A stretch of DNA of 64,000 bases, taken from positions 1-64,000 of the forward strand of contig NZ_JRUQ01000030.1 in assembly GCF_000773975.1 (NCBI RefSeq), written 5' to 3'. Numbering within the stretch: the first letter of the stretch is position 1; the number at the start of each line of letters is the position of its first letter. This stretch comes from Erwinia typographi (GTDB taxonomy: Bacteria; Pseudomonadota; Gammaproteobacteria; Enterobacterales; Enterobacteriaceae). The translations under genes and the position numbers were made by a program. The notes below the pieces were generated by a model. The model ran no database searches and was not told where the DNA came from. It was given only the letters and a program-made list of their open reading frames with translations. Shown piece by piece: positions 35,102 through 44,646 of the stretch.

Positions 35102-35151
35102 GTGTTGCGACATTGTAGCCTCTCGGGTTTTAAGACGTTGCGATTTGCAAC
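35102..35151. promoter_or_regulatory. Candidate upstream activating sites for the AcoR-like regulator
   Basis: GTTGC-GATTT-GCAAC (35137-35151) is a perfect dyad. A related, imperfect site TGTTGCGACATTGTAGC lies at 35103-35119. Their centres are about 33 bp apart, three helical turns, and about 100-150 bp upstream of the sigma-54 promoter, the usual enhancer position. They also lie just upstream of the regulator start, which would allow autoregulation. Confidence 0.6.
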
Positions 35152-35245
35152 ACAGAAGCCGAATTTTTCATGCGCTCAGTCACACTGAGAAAATGCGACT
35201 GATTTTAATTACTTTATAAACAACAAGTTATATTTTTTCGCCGAG

Positions 35246-35263
35246 TTGGCATAACCCCTGCAA
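35246..35263 (+). promoter_or_regulatory. Sigma-54 (-24/-12) promoter of the dehydrogenase operon
   Basis: TTGGCATAACCCCTGCAA has GG at 35248-35249 and GC at 35260-35261, separated by exactly ten bases as sigma-54 requires. It lies about 90 bp before the aldehyde dehydrogenase start and downstream of the candidate enhancer sites. Confidence 0.82.
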
Positions 35264-35353
35264 AACAACTCTGTCAGCGCAGAGAAACGCTGCACTAAAT
35301 CAAGATGGCGGCGTTCAGCCTCTGATAAATCTAATCCTACAAAGGAGTTTGCG

Positions 35354-36874
35354 ATGCGTTATGCACATCCAGGTACTGAGGGATCGCTGGTCTCTTTCAA
35401 AACGACCTACGGTAATTTCATTGACGGCCAGTTCAAAGAGCCGCTCAGCGGCCAGTATTTTATGAATACGTCGCCGGTCAATGGCAGTGATATTGCGCAG
35501 TTCCCCCGCTCGGACGCAAGGGACATTAATGCTGCGCTCGACGCAGCGCACCGGGCCGCCGAGGCGTGGGGTAAAACCAGCGTTCAGCAGCGCGCCAACC
35601 TGCTGTTACAGCTTGCCGACAGGATCGAGGCTAACCTTGAATACCTTGCCGTGGCGGAAAGCTGGGATAACGGTAAGCCGATCCGAGAAACCCTGAATGC
35701 CGACCTTCCTCTGGCCGTTGACCACTTTCGCTACTTTGCTGGCTGTCTGCGCGCGCAGGAAGGCAGCGCGGCTGAGATTGATGAAAATACCGCCGCCTAT
35801 CACTTCCATGAGCCGCTTGGCGTGGTGGGGCAAATTATTCCGTGGAACTTCCCGCTGTTGATGGCCGCATGGAAACTGGCGCCCGCGCTGGCGGCAGGTA
35901 ATTGTGTGGTGCTAAAACCGGCAGAACAAACTCCGCTCGCCATCACCCTGTTGCTTGAGCTGGCGGGTGATATTTTCCCGGCAGGGGTGCTGAACGTGGT
36001 GCAGGGCTTTGGCCGGGAAGCCGGAGAAGCGCTGGCAACCAGCAAGCGTATCGCGAAAATTGCCTTTACCGGATCGACGCCGGTTGGCCGCCATATCATG
36101 GCCTGCGCGGCAGAAAATATCATTCCGTGCACCGTAGAACTGGGCGGCAAGTCGCCAAATATCTATTTCGCTGACGTGATGCAGGCGGAGCCGGAGTTTA
36201 TCGATAAGGCCGTTGAAGGGCTGGTGCTGGGCTTCTTTAACCAGGGCGAGGTCTGTACCTGTCCTTCGCGCGCGCTGATTCATGAGTCCATCTACAGCGC
36301 ATTTATGGAGCGGGTGATGGCAAAAGTCGCCACCATCCGCCGGGGCGATCCGCTGGATACCGATACCATGATCGGCGCGCAGGCCTCCCGTCAGCAATTT
36401 GACAAAATCCTCTCTTATATCGACATCGCCCGTCAGGAAGGCGGACAGGTTCTCACTGGTGGCGACCGTGCCGTTATTTCTCCCGCGTTGGATAGCGGCT
36501 TCTATATTCAGCCAACGCTGATCAAGGGCGATAACCAGATGCGCTGCTTCCAGGAGGAAATTTTTGGTCCGGTAATCGGGGTGACCACCTTCAAAGATGA
36601 AGCAGAGGCGCTGGAGATCGCCAATCAGACCCAGTTTGGGCTGGGCGCTGGCGTCTGGACGCGTGACAGCAATCTCGCCTGGCGCATGGGGCGCAGCATT
36701 AAGGCGGGACGAGTCTGGACCAACTGCTATCACATTTATCCGGCTCATGCCGCCTTCGGCGGCTACAAGCAGTCCGGCGTCGGGCGTGAAACCCACAAAA
36801 TGGCGCTTAGCCAGTATCAACAAACGAAAAATCTGCTGGTCAGTTATGACACGGCACCTTTAGGGCTGTTCTGA
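35354..36874 (+). CDS. aldB: NAD(P)-dependent aldehyde dehydrogenase, AldB/ExaC type
   Basis: The 506-residue cytoplasmic enzyme oxidises acetaldehyde and similar short aldehydes to acids. Diagnostic features are [12 protein letters not shown] (about 159-170), cofactor loop [10 protein letters not shown] (about 233-242), catalytic glutamate in VELGGKSPN (about 256), and catalytic cysteine in [12 protein letters not shown] (about 290-301). The two Cys at GEVCTC are typical of the AldB/ExaC branch. The ATG is preceded by GGAG. It is followed 26 bp later by an alcohol dehydrogenase gene, so the pair can take an alcohol to the acid under sigma-54 control. Confidence 0.9.
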   Translation: MRYAHPGTEGSLVSFKTTYGNFIDGQFKEPLSGQYFMNTSPVNGSDIAQFPRSDARDINAALDAAHRAAEAWGKTSVQQRANLLLQLADRIEANLEYLAVAESWDNGKPIRETLNADLPLAVDHFRYFAGCLRAQEGSAAEIDENTAAYHFHEPLGVVGQIIPWNFPLLMAAWKLAPALAAGNCVVLKPAEQTPLAITLLLELAGDIFPAGVLNVVQGFGREAGEALATSKRIAKIAFTGSTPVGRHIMACAAENIIPCTVELGGKSPNIYFADVMQAEPEFIDKAVEGLVLGFFNQGEVCTCPSRALIHESIYSAFMERVMAKVATIRRGDPLDTDTMIGAQASRQQFDKILSYIDIARQEGGQVLTGGDRAVISPALDSGFYIQPTLIKGDNQMRCFQEEIFGPVIGVTTFKDEAEALEIANQTQFGLGAGVWTRDSNLAWRMGRSIKAGRVWTNCYHIYPAHAAFGGYKQSGVGRETHKMALSQYQQTKNLLVSYDTAPLGLF

Positions 36875-36900
36875 GCCCCTTTTCCCTTGAGGACTGAAAG

Positions 36901-37926
36901 ATGAAAACGATGAAAGCCGCAGTAGTGAAAGCGTTTGGCGAGCCATTAGTCATTGAGCAAGTGCCAATCCCGGAAGTGGGACCAGGTCAGCTGCTGGTGA
37001 AAGTGGTGGCGACGGGCGTCTGCCATACGGATCTGCACGCCGCCGAAGGCGACTGGCCGGTGAAACCGCAGCCTCCTTTTATTCCTGGTCATGAGGGCGT
37101 CGGTTACGTGGTGGCGGTTGGCGAGGGGGTAAAGCACCTCAAAGAGGGCGACCGCGTGGGAGTGCCCTGGCTGTACTCCGCCTGTGGCCACTGCGAGCAC
37201 TGTCTGGACAGTTGGGAAACCCTTTGCCACTCGCAGCAAAACGCCGGGTATTCGGTCAACGGTAGCTTCGCGGAGTATTGCCTGGCCGACGCTAACTTCG
37301 TGGGCCGCCTGCCGGATAACCTTGAGTACAATGAGATAGCGCCGATCCTGTGTGCTGGCGTGACGGTTTATAAAGGCCTGAAGATGACCGACACCAAGCC
37401 GGGCGACTGGGTAGTGGTTTCCGGGATTGGCGGACTGGGTCACATGGCTATTCAGTATGCGGTGGCAATGGGGCTGAACGTAGCGGCGGTTGACATTGAC
37501 GATGACAAGCTGGCATTTGCGAAACGCCTCGGCGCCAGCGTAGTGGCTAATGCGAAAAACGTCGATCCGGGGGAATTTTTCCAGCAGAGTTTCGGGGGCG
37601 CGCACGGCGTGCTGGTTACCGCCGTTTCGCCTAAGGCCTTCCAGCAGGCGCTGGGGACGCTGCGACGCGGCGGTACTATGGTGCTAAACGGTCTGCCGCC
37701 GGGAACATTCGACCTGTCGATCTTCAATATGGTGCTGGACGGCATCACCGTTCGCGGCTCGATAGTCGGTACGCGCAAAGATTTGCAGGAGGCTTTAGAC
37801 TTTGCCGGACAGCACAAAGTGAAGGCCAATATTGCCGTCGAACCGCTCAGTAATATTAATGCTATTTTTGAGCGAATGCATAAAGGCAAGATAGAAGGGC
37901 GAGTGGTGGTCGATCTGGCGCTGTAA
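36901..37926 (+). CDS. adhP: Zinc-dependent alcohol dehydrogenase, AdhP type
   Basis: The 341-residue medium-chain zinc dehydrogenase oxidises ethanol and other primary alcohols with NAD. Catalytic zinc ligands are in GVCHTDLHA (Cys about 40) and PGHEGVGYV (His about 63). The structural zinc site is [15 protein letters not shown] (about 94-108), and the nucleotide-binding motif is [10 protein letters not shown] (about 174). The length and N-terminus (KAAVVKAFG) match AdhP. It is the second gene of the sigma-54 operon. Confidence 0.93.
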   Translation: MKTMKAAVVKAFGEPLVIEQVPIPEVGPGQLLVKVVATGVCHTDLHAAEGDWPVKPQPPFIPGHEGVGYVVAVGEGVKHLKEGDRVGVPWLYSACGHCEHCLDSWETLCHSQQNAGYSVNGSFAEYCLADANFVGRLPDNLEYNEIAPILCAGVTVYKGLKMTDTKPGDWVVVSGIGGLGHMAIQYAVAMGLNVAAVDIDDDKLAFAKRLGASVVANAKNVDPGEFFQQSFGGAHGVLVTAVSPKAFQQALGTLRRGGTMVLNGLPPGTFDLSIFNMVLDGITVRGSIVGTRKDLQEALDFAGQHKVKANIAVEPLSNINAIFERMHKGKIEGRVVVDLAL

Positions 37927-38150
37927 TCTTAAAATGTAACGAGCGGCCGGCTGGGCCTGAGGCTGAACGCCTTCAGACAGTCCCGCCGCCGCTCGCTGGA
38001 CCACATCATTACGCTGTACTACATCGCCAGTGATAACCTTCACTTAACGGCATTAATTATTATTTCTTAACCGTTCTTCCGCGCATTTATTCCTCGACTT
38101 ACTAATTTCTGAAAAGTTCCTTAATATTCTTTTACATAAGAAATAAAAAA

Positions 38151-38170
38151 AATTATAGTTCTCATTCGCA
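38151..38170 (+). promoter_or_regulatory. Candidate Fur box upstream of the siderophore receptor
   Basis: AATTATAGTTCTCATTCGCA matches the 19-base Fur consensus at about 11 of 19 positions, including the CTCATT half. It sits about 55-75 bp before the receptor start, where iron repression of a TonB-dependent receptor is expected. Called by eye only. Confidence 0.45.
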
Positions 38171-38224
38171 TTTGGGGTGCCAGCAATGTAGCGGCATAAA
38201 ATTAAAAAATCCGGGGAAGTATTG

Positions 38225-40468
38225 ATGTTTTTTGTTCCAGGTCCTGTCAGTGAAAACCGCGCCAGCCACGAGGCCACGTTCAAAATCACTTCACGTTATT
38301 CCATTCTTGCCGTTCTGATCGCCACCTCACTTCCGGTGTCGGGCGCTTTTGCAGCAGCAGCGACAGCGTCGACTCAGGCCGCAAAGAGTGACTCTGCCGA
38401 ACAGCAGACGATGACCGTCGACGCTTCCGCGAGCGGCTCGGCCGATTCGGCAGCCACCGATTACAGCGTGCCGGTGACCAGCGCCGGAACAAAAATGTCG
38501 CTGATCGCCCGCGATATTCCGCAGTCCGTCAGCATTATCAGCAAGCAGCGGATGGAAGATCAGCAGTTGCAGACGCTTGGCCAGGTGTTAGACAACACCA
38601 CTGCCATTCAGGAAGACGTCGGTGATTTGGACCGCCGGACTTACTATTCCCGCGGCTTCCTGATTGATAACTATATGGTCGACGGCATCCCAACCGTATT
38701 TGATACCATCTGGAACCTTGGTGACGCGCAGTCCGACGCGGCGCTTTTTGAACGGGTTGAAGTGGTGCGCGGCGCCAGCGGCCTGCTGACCGGAACCGGC
38801 AACCCTTCCGCGTCGGTAAATATGATCCGCAAACATGCGGACAGCAAAGAGTTTACCGGCGACGTCTCCGCCACCTACGGCAGCTGGAATAAACAGCGCT
38901 ACGTAGCCGATCTCTCTACGCCGCTCAGCGAATCCGGCAACGTTCGCGGGCGTCTGGTGGCGGGGTATCAGGATAACGACAGCTATATCGAGCGTTACAG
39001 CGCTGAAAAGAAATTTTTCTATGGCACCATTGATGCGGATCTGACTGACTCTACCACGCTCTCCGTTGGCTATGAGTTTCAGCAGACCAACGCCAATCGT
39101 CCTACCTGGGGCGGTGCGCCGCGCTGGTATCTGGACGGCAGCAAAACGGATTACCGTCGCGGCTTTAACACCGCGCCGGACTGGGCCTATAACGACAAAG
39201 AGAGTAAAAAAACCTTTGTTACCCTTAAGCAAAACTTCGATAACGGCTGGCAGCTGACCCTCAACGGCACCCATAACGAGACGTTCATCGACAGCAAGCT
39301 GATGTATGTCGATGGCTACTTTGATAAAAATACCGGCGCGGGCGTCTCGCAGTATGCGGGCTATCCGGTTGTCGCCGGTACGGGCTACAACACCGGCAAG
39401 CGTAAAGTCGATGGGGTGGACAGCTTTGTCAGCGGCCCTTACGAGATGTTTGGGCGTCAGCACGAACTGATGGCGGGCGTCAGCTATACCAAACAGCGGA
39501 ATACCTATTACAGCGCCTTCTCTAATATTTCTTCCGAAGAGCTGGGTGATTTTAACGATTACGACGGACAGTATCCTGAAACGGACTGGGGCCCGCGCAG
39601 CCTGGCGCAGGATGATACAACGCGACAGAAATCAGCCTATATGGCTACCCGCATTTCTCTCGCCGATCCGCTGCACCTGATCCTTGGCGCACGCTATACC
39701 CGCTGGAGCACCCATACCCTGACGCAGGATATGGAAAAAAATAACATTACCCCATACGGCGGGCTGGTCTTCGATATCAACGAAAACTGGTCAACCTATG
39801 CCAGCTACACCTCAGTGTTTCAGCCTCAGCAGTACCGCGACAGCAGCGGTGCTTACCTGGCGCCGGTTATCGGCAAAAACTACGAGGCAGGGGTGAAATC
39901 AGACTGGTTTAACAGCCGTCTGACCACCTCGGTGTCAGTGTTCCGCGCCGAACTGGATAACGTGGCGCAAAGCACCGGTCAGCTGATCGAGGGCAGTACC
40001 GATACCGCCTACGAAGGAAAAAGCGGCACGGTAAGCCGCGGCGTAGAGTTTGAAATCAACGGCGCAATTACCGATAACTGGCAGATGACCTTTGGCGGCA
40101 CCCGCTACATTGCGGAGGATCGCAATGGCGAAGCGGTGAACCCTCAGCTTCCGCGCACCCAGCTGAAGCTGTTCACCAGCTACCGCCTGCCGATGCTACA
40201 GGAGATGACCGTCGGTGGCGGAGTGAACTGGCAGACGCACGTCTGGGATAACGTCAACGGCCCGGAAGGCAGCGGCACGCTGTACGCGGAGCAGGGCAGC
40301 TATGCGCTGGTTAACCTGTTCAGCCGCTATCAGCTGACTAAGCAGCTGTCCGTTCAGGCTAACCTGAATAACCTGTTCGATAAAAAGTACGACACCACCG
40401 TCGATTCAGATTACGCCGTGTACGGCGAGCCACGGAATTTCTCGCTGACCGCCAGCTATAAATTCTGA
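38225..40468 (+). CDS. TonB-dependent siderophore receptor, FhuE-like
   Basis: The 747-residue outer-membrane receptor has an N-terminal signal peptide (SILAVLIATSLPVSGAFAA) and an alanine/serine-rich linker. Its plug domain has ARDIPQSVSIISKQRMEDQQ, TYYSRGFLIDNYMVDGIP and VEVVRGASGLLTGTGNPSAS. A 22-strand barrel follows, ending in NLFDKKYDTTV and the terminal SYKF. The plug sequence resembles FhuE, the receptor for coprogen and rhodotorulic acid, so a hydroxamate siderophore is the likely ligand. ATG 38225 follows GGGGAAG. A possible Fur box lies upstream and a strong terminator closes the gene, which is monocistronic. Confidence 0.88.
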   Translation: MFFVPGPVSENRASHEATFKITSRYSILAVLIATSLPVSGAFAAAATASTQAAKSDSAEQQTMTVDASASGSADSAATDYSVPVTSAGTKMSLIARDIPQSVSIISKQRMEDQQLQTLGQVLDNTTAIQEDVGDLDRRTYYSRGFLIDNYMVDGIPTVFDTIWNLGDAQSDAALFERVEVVRGASGLLTGTGNPSASVNMIRKHADSKEFTGDVSATYGSWNKQRYVADLSTPLSESGNVRGRLVAGYQDNDSYIERYSAEKKFFYGTIDADLTDSTTLSVGYEFQQTNANRPTWGGAPRWYLDGSKTDYRRGFNTAPDWAYNDKESKKTFVTLKQNFDNGWQLTLNGTHNETFIDSKLMYVDGYFDKNTGAGVSQYAGYPVVAGTGYNTGKRKVDGVDSFVSGPYEMFGRQHELMAGVSYTKQRNTYYSAFSNISSEELGDFNDYDGQYPETDWGPRSLAQDDTTRQKSAYMATRISLADPLHLILGARYTRWSTHTLTQDMEKNNITPYGGLVFDINENWSTYASYTSVFQPQQYRDSSGAYLAPVIGKNYEAGVKSDWFNSRLTTSVSVFRAELDNVAQSTGQLIEGSTDTAYEGKSGTVSRGVEFEINGAITDNWQMTFGGTRYIAEDRNGEAVNPQLPRTQLKLFTSYRLPMLQEMTVGGGVNWQTHVWDNVNGPEGSGTLYAEQGSYALVNLFSRYQLTKQLSVQANLNNLFDKKYDTTVDSDYAVYGEPRNFSLTASYKF

Positions 40469-40486
40469 TCCTCAGTAACGGCCAGA

Positions 40487-40514
40487 ATGGCTCCCTCGCG
40501 GAGCCATTTTTTTT
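40487..40514 (+). terminator. Rho-independent terminator after the siderophore receptor
   Basis: Perfect eight-base stem ATGGCTCC/GGAGCCAT with loop CTCGC, followed by eight T residues. Confidence 0.92.
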
Positions 40515-40666
40515 GGAGTCGATTGTCAGAGATGTCATAAGTGGGCTCCGGGAAGTTAACCAATGACAGGGCCAGCCTGCCAGTGTGAAAAAATGTCATG
40601 CCGATTTATCATAGTGCGAAAACTGTTGTCTCAACTGATTCAATCCCCTGATAAGGCAGCCTGTTA

Positions 40667-41392
40667 ATGCTTCAACCTCTCGCTGGCGGTTCCTCCCTGT
40701 TGCTGATAGAGGACGATGAGCGCCTGGCCCAAATGATCGTGCCGTATCTTGAGCAGAACGGGCTAAAAGTGGTGCATACCCTCAGTGCCCAGGGCGCCTA
40801 TACGGCGCTCAACGCCCGCTCGTTCGATTTGATCCTGCTGGATTTGATGCTTAGTGATGCCGACGGGCTGGACGTGTGTCGCTATATTCGCGCGACCTGT
40901 AGCTGGGATCCGGCAATTATTATGGTGACCGGACGCGGCGAGCCCACCGACAGAATTATTGGCCTGGAACTGGGTGCCGACGACTATCTGACCAAACCCT
41001 TTGAGCCAAGAGAACTGCTGGCGCGGATTAGGGCAATTCTGCGTCGGGTTAGCAAAAACCTGCTTGATACGGTAGATCTTATTCGCGCTGGTCAGCTGGA
41101 AATTAACACTGCCGCCAGAACGGTCACCGTCGGCCAGCGTCTGTGCCTTCTGACTTCGATGCAGTTTGATTTATTGCTGGCCCTTGCGCGAAATCCTGGC
41201 AGGGTGATGAACCGTGAACAGCTCTGGCAGGCCGTTCGCGGCGAGTCCTACGAGAGCTTTGACCGGGCGATTGACGTGCATATTGGCCGCATTCGCCAGA
41301 TAATCGAAGACGATCCCCGTACGCCGACACGCATTATCACGGTCAGGGGCGTTGGCTACGTTTTTTCGCGCCTGCCGCAGGTCGCATCGTGA
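40667..41392 (+). CDS. OmpR-family response regulator
   Basis: The 241-residue regulator has a receiver domain with acidic pocket EDDE near residue 16, phosphoacceptor aspartate in LILLDLML near 59, and KPFEPRELLARIRA. A winged-helix DNA-binding domain follows, with LTSMQFDLLLALARNPGRVM and the terminal ITVRGVGYVF. It resembles RstA-type regulators. Its last four bases overlap the GTG start of the kinase gene. The MipA/OmpV-type gene downstream is the most likely target, by position. Confidence 0.9.
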   Translation: MLQPLAGGSSLLLIEDDERLAQMIVPYLEQNGLKVVHTLSAQGAYTALNARSFDLILLDLMLSDADGLDVCRYIRATCSWDPAIIMVTGRGEPTDRIIGLELGADDYLTKPFEPRELLARIRAILRRVSKNLLDTVDLIRAGQLEINTAARTVTVGQRLCLLTSMQFDLLLALARNPGRVMNREQLWQAVRGESYESFDRAIDVHIGRIRQIIEDDPRTPTRIITVRGVGYVFSRLPQVAS

Positions 41393-42660
41393 AAAAGCTG
41401 ACCGATTATCCAATGTATCAGCAGATCTTTTTTGCCGTCACCAGCGCAATCCTGGCGGTGGTCTTCTGCACTATCGCCCTTTGGCTGTGGCTGGATGATA
41501 ACAATCGCCATCTTAACGCCTTCGCGACCTTCACCGACATCGTCGAAGAAAGCCTTCCTCCTGCCAGCGCTTCCACGGCGCGGCAGGCTAAGGCTGTCGA
41601 TCAATGGATCGCCAGAACGCATACGCGGTTTGCGTTATTTACGCCCGGCGGCAAGCTGATAAGCCATCCACTTAACCCGCCGATGCCTTATCCAGAACGC
41701 ATCAGGCCGGGCGGCTATTTTGACGACTGGGCCGGTACCCGATTTGTCTGGCAGTTCGCCGACGGCCGGGTGCTGGTGGTTCAGCTGAGCATCGATCGTG
41801 CCAACCGTCCCTGGATCTTTATCTGCATGGTGCTGGCGATGGCCTTCGCCGTAGCGCTGGTTTCCTGGCCGATAGTCCGGCGGCTGACCGCCAGGCTGGA
41901 AACTCTCCAGCAAAGCGTTGAGTCTCTGGGCAACGGGCAGCTTTCCTCCAGAGTGATCGTTTCCGGCAATGATGAGGTGGCTCGCCTGGCGCTGAGCTAT
42001 AATCGCTCCGCCAGCCAGCTGGAAAAACTGGTCAGCGCGCAAAAAAACATGCTCGCCAGGGCCTCGCACGAGCTGCGTTCACCGCTGGCGCGCATTCAGA
42101 TGGCCTCGGCGCTGCTGGCGTCAGAGACGTCACCGGCCGCTGACGAACTGCGCCACAGCGTTGCGGAACTGGACGAGCTGGTGGAAGAGATCCTGACCAT
42201 GAGCAGGCTGGAAGGGGCGGAAGCGCTTAAAAACCGGGATGTTCAACGTACCGACGTGACCGCCATTGCGGCGGAAGAGTGCGCAAGGAGTGAGGTAGAG
42301 CTGGACACCGCCCACGTCATCGCCTTTACCGATCCCACCCTGATCCGCCGGATGATGCGGAACCTGATTGAAAACGCGCTAAAGCACGGCGCTCAACCGG
42401 TTAGCGTTAGTTTACATCCTGACGAGACGGGGCATTTTATATTTACCGTCAGCGACCGGGGTAAAGGAATTCCGGATGGAGAAATCAGCCGGATTTTTGC
42501 CCCCTTTTACCGGTTGCCGCAGCAGAATGGGGCGGGTGGCACCGGATTGGGATTAGCGCTGGTGAAAGCCGTCTGCGAATACCACGGCGGCACGGTGACG
42601 CTAGCCAATATTCCCTCCGGCGGAGCGTGTTTCACCGTAAGTATTCCGCTGGGCGCCTGA
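41389..42660 (+). CDS. Sensor histidine kinase (HAMP/HisKA/HATPase)
   Basis: The 423-residue inner-membrane kinase has two helices (about 13-32 and 140-160) flanking a periplasmic sensor of about 105 residues. A HAMP linker follows (RRLTARLETLQQSVESLGNG), then the phosphoacceptor H-box RASHELRSPLARIQMA at about 222-237, N-box LIENALKH, and G-boxes DRGKGIPDGE and GTGLGLALVK. It starts with GTG overlapping the regulator stop. The signal is unknown. Metal or envelope stress would fit the following MipA/OmpV gene. Confidence 0.9.
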   Translation: MKKLTDYPMYQQIFFAVTSAILAVVFCTIALWLWLDDNNRHLNAFATFTDIVEESLPPASASTARQAKAVDQWIARTHTRFALFTPGGKLISHPLNPPMPYPERIRPGGYFDDWAGTRFVWQFADGRVLVVQLSIDRANRPWIFICMVLAMAFAVALVSWPIVRRLTARLETLQQSVESLGNGQLSSRVIVSGNDEVARLALSYNRSASQLEKLVSAQKNMLARASHELRSPLARIQMASALLASETSPAADELRHSVAELDELVEEILTMSRLEGAEALKNRDVQRTDVTAIAAEECARSEVELDTAHVIAFTDPTLIRRMMRNLIENALKHGAQPVSVSLHPDETGHFIFTVSDRGKGIPDGEISRIFAPFYRLPQQNGAGGTGLGLALVKAVCEYHGGTVTLANIPSGGACFTVSIPLGA

Positions 42661-42781
42661 ACATATTCTGTCTTACTTCTGTTACATAACTTTACCTGCG
42701 CTAAAAAGCCGGTTTACAGCAGGCTGATTAAATCAGCTTTCTCTGGTTAATTTTCGTTATGTAAACAAAGGGTCATTGTTG

Positions 42782-43561
42782 ATGCGCGCCATTATTCCCG
42801 CCGCTTTATCCGCTACGCTGCTCGCCGCTTTAGTTCCGCTATCGGCCAGTGCCGATGACAATGCCGATACTCTGCACGGTTTTATCGGCGGTGGCCTTGG
42901 TGTGAAGCCTGCTTACAGCGGAGCGAAAGACAATAAGCTGTCGTTTGTGCCAGCGCTAAAAGTTGAGTACGGATCGTTCTTTATCGGCGGGGTGGATACG
43001 CTCACGGCGGCGGGCTGGAAATTTTATGATACCGACCGCTGGCAGCTTTCGCTGGGAGTGGGCTCCGATCTCTTCCCGCGCGAGGAGTCAGATGACGATC
43101 ACCTGAAGGGGATGGGTGACATTTCCGTCACGCCGCGCGCCTTTGTCTCCGGCACTTACAAAAACGGATTCTTCACCGGCGGGGCGATCCTGACTCAGGA
43201 CATTGGCGGCAACGATCAGGGATTCAGATTCACGACCTATGCTCATGCTCAGTGGCAGGCGACGGACGATCTGCGCCTGTTCGCCGGGCCCAGCGTTAGC
43301 TGGGCAGACAGCGATTATATGCAGACGCAGTACGGGGTGTCTTCCGCTCAGTCCTCCCGCAGCGGCCTTCAGCGTTACGATGCTGGCAGCGGCCTTGAAC
43401 AGGTAGGGCTGGAGCTGGGTGCGGATTATCAGATCACTCGCTCGTGGATGGTAGGGTTCCGCACCTTTGCTTCGCATCTTGAAGATCACGCCTCCGACAG
43501 TCCGGTAGTGGAAGATGCAGACCAGCTCAGATACGCTCTGTTTCTGGCCTGGAAATTCTGA
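42782..43561 (+). CDS. MipA/OmpV family outer-membrane protein
   Basis: The 259-residue protein has a signal peptide (PAALSATLLAALVPLSASAD). The mature part is rich in beta strands with the family features GFIGGGLGVKPAYSGAKDNK, VEYGSFFIGG and the C-terminal LRYALFLAWKF, a beta-barrel ending with phenylalanine. Relatives scaffold murein synthases or act as outer-membrane porins. It lies 121 bp after the two-component operon on the same strand and may be regulated by it. The start ATG 42782 follows AAAGGG. Confidence 0.85.
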   Translation: MRAIIPAALSATLLAALVPLSASADDNADTLHGFIGGGLGVKPAYSGAKDNKLSFVPALKVEYGSFFIGGVDTLTAAGWKFYDTDRWQLSLGVGSDLFPREESDDDHLKGMGDISVTPRAFVSGTYKNGFFTGGAILTQDIGGNDQGFRFTTYAHAQWQATDDLRLFAGPSVSWADSDYMQTQYGVSSAQSSRSGLQRYDAGSGLEQVGLELGADYQITRSWMVGFRTFASHLEDHASDSPVVEDADQLRYALFLAWKF

Positions 43562-43578
43562 AGCGAAGCCCGTTCTGG

Positions 43579-44388
43579 TCAGCGCGTGGTCCCGCGCATT
43601 TTCTTCAGCGCCTGATTCAGGATTTCAGCAATTTCACGCTGAGTGGCTTCATCGCTGCTGTGGTACTGATGTAGCTGGCTGCGCAGATCGTGGATCGCCT
43701 GGGTCAGCAGCGGAGAAAACGGCTGGCGGTGCTCAAACATCGCCTGATTCACCGAATCGCTATGGCTGGCGAACAGCGCCAGCTTAGCCATCAGCGCGTC
43801 GGCAACCGACTGATTCTGCGCAAGATGGGCTTCTCCCTGCTCGTTAATCGCATAGCGCTTACGGTTACCTTCCTGCTGTACGGTGACGTATCCGACATCT
43901 TCCAGATAAGTCAGCGCCGGGTAAATCACGCCGGGGCTTGGCGTATAGAAACCGCCGCTCTTGTCCGTCAGAATTTTAATCAGCTCATAGCCATAGCTGG
44001 CCTGATCTTTTAGCAGCGACAGCAGCAGCAGCTGTAGCTCATCAGCGCCAAACTTACGGCCGCGAAGGAAGGAAGGGCGGTCGCGATGTCCGGCATCGTC
44101 CCGGCCGCCACGCGGTCCGCGACGCCCCTCGCCACGATCGCCCCAGCGATCGGCAAACCAGCGGTGATGACGTTCTCTGCGCGGATCGTCATGACGACAA
44201 TGGTGGTGTTCACTGCGCGGGTCTTCCTCACGGCGACGCATACGCTCATGACGCATGGCCTGACGCCAGTGGTCAAACATCATTTCCATCGCTTCTTCAC
44301 GGCTTTCCGCCTGCTGAAAGCCGTCGCTATCACGGTCGTGCGCATCCGGGTGTCCACCGCGACGTGGGTTAAACATATCTCTAAACAT
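43579..44388 (-). CDS. yqjI: PadR-family regulator of the YqjI type
   Basis: The 269-residue protein has a long N-terminal region (about 1-105) very rich in His, Arg and Asp (HEHMRRRE-like RHERMRRREEDPRSEHHHCR), a probable metal-binding arm, followed by a PadR winged helix: DELQLLLLSLLKDQASYGYE, SPGVIYPALTYLEDVGYVTV. E. coli YqjI is a nickel-responsive repressor of itself and of the ferric reductase gene yqjH. No yqjH neighbour is in view. It is longer than E. coli YqjI (about 207 residues), mostly in the N-terminal arm. The start ATG 44388 follows GGAGAG. A palindromic operator lies directly upstream. Confidence 0.85.
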   Translation of the reverse strand: MFRDMFNPRRGGHPDAHDRDSDGFQQAESREEAMEMMFDHWRQAMRHERMRRREEDPRSEHHHCRHDDPRRERHHRWFADRWGDRGEGRRGPRGGRDDAGHRDRPSFLRGRKFGADELQLLLLSLLKDQASYGYELIKILTDKSGGFYTPSPGVIYPALTYLEDVGYVTVQQEGNRKRYAINEQGEAHLAQNQSVADALMAKLALFASHSDSVNQAMFEHRQPFSPLLTQAIHDLRSQLHQYHSSDEATQREIAEILNQALKKMRGTTR

Positions 44389-44411
44389 AGTGCTCTCCTG
44401 ATTTAAGTATG

Positions 44412-44456
44412 TCTTACGACTGTATCGTAAGATAGCGCTAGTTTTATATCTTACGA
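44412..44456. promoter_or_regulatory. Probable autoregulatory operator of the YqjI-type repressor
   Basis: The eight-base half-site TCTTACGA occurs forward at 44412-44419, inverted (TCGTAAGA) at 44425-44432, and forward again at 44449-44456. The first two form a perfect dyad with a five-base spacer. The array lies 24-68 bp before the start codon, where it would overlap the promoter. Confidence 0.75.
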
Positions 44457-44646
44457 TAATAAATTGCAAGAGATGCGAGGAAAAAAAGAGCACTTTTTGA
44501 GTCTCTTCTTTTGGGAATGATAGGTTTTTTGTCAAAGTTCAGTTATTTACCAGCCCGCTGTTTGCGTTGTACTGGCTGCTGGTAACATAGGAGGCGTCAC
44601 CGGAGATGATATGTCTGCTTCAACGTCCGCCTCTGGAGCAAAGCTG

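Noticed and set aside
35912-36823. Minus-strand frame over the aldehyde dehydrogenase gene
   Set aside because: Shadow of a gene with clear catalytic motifs.
37933-38070. Short plus-strand frame after adhP (NVTSGRLGLRLNAFRQSRRR at its start)
   Set aside because: It has no start codon and the length is near chance. It might be the remnant of a gene end, but there is not enough to support it.
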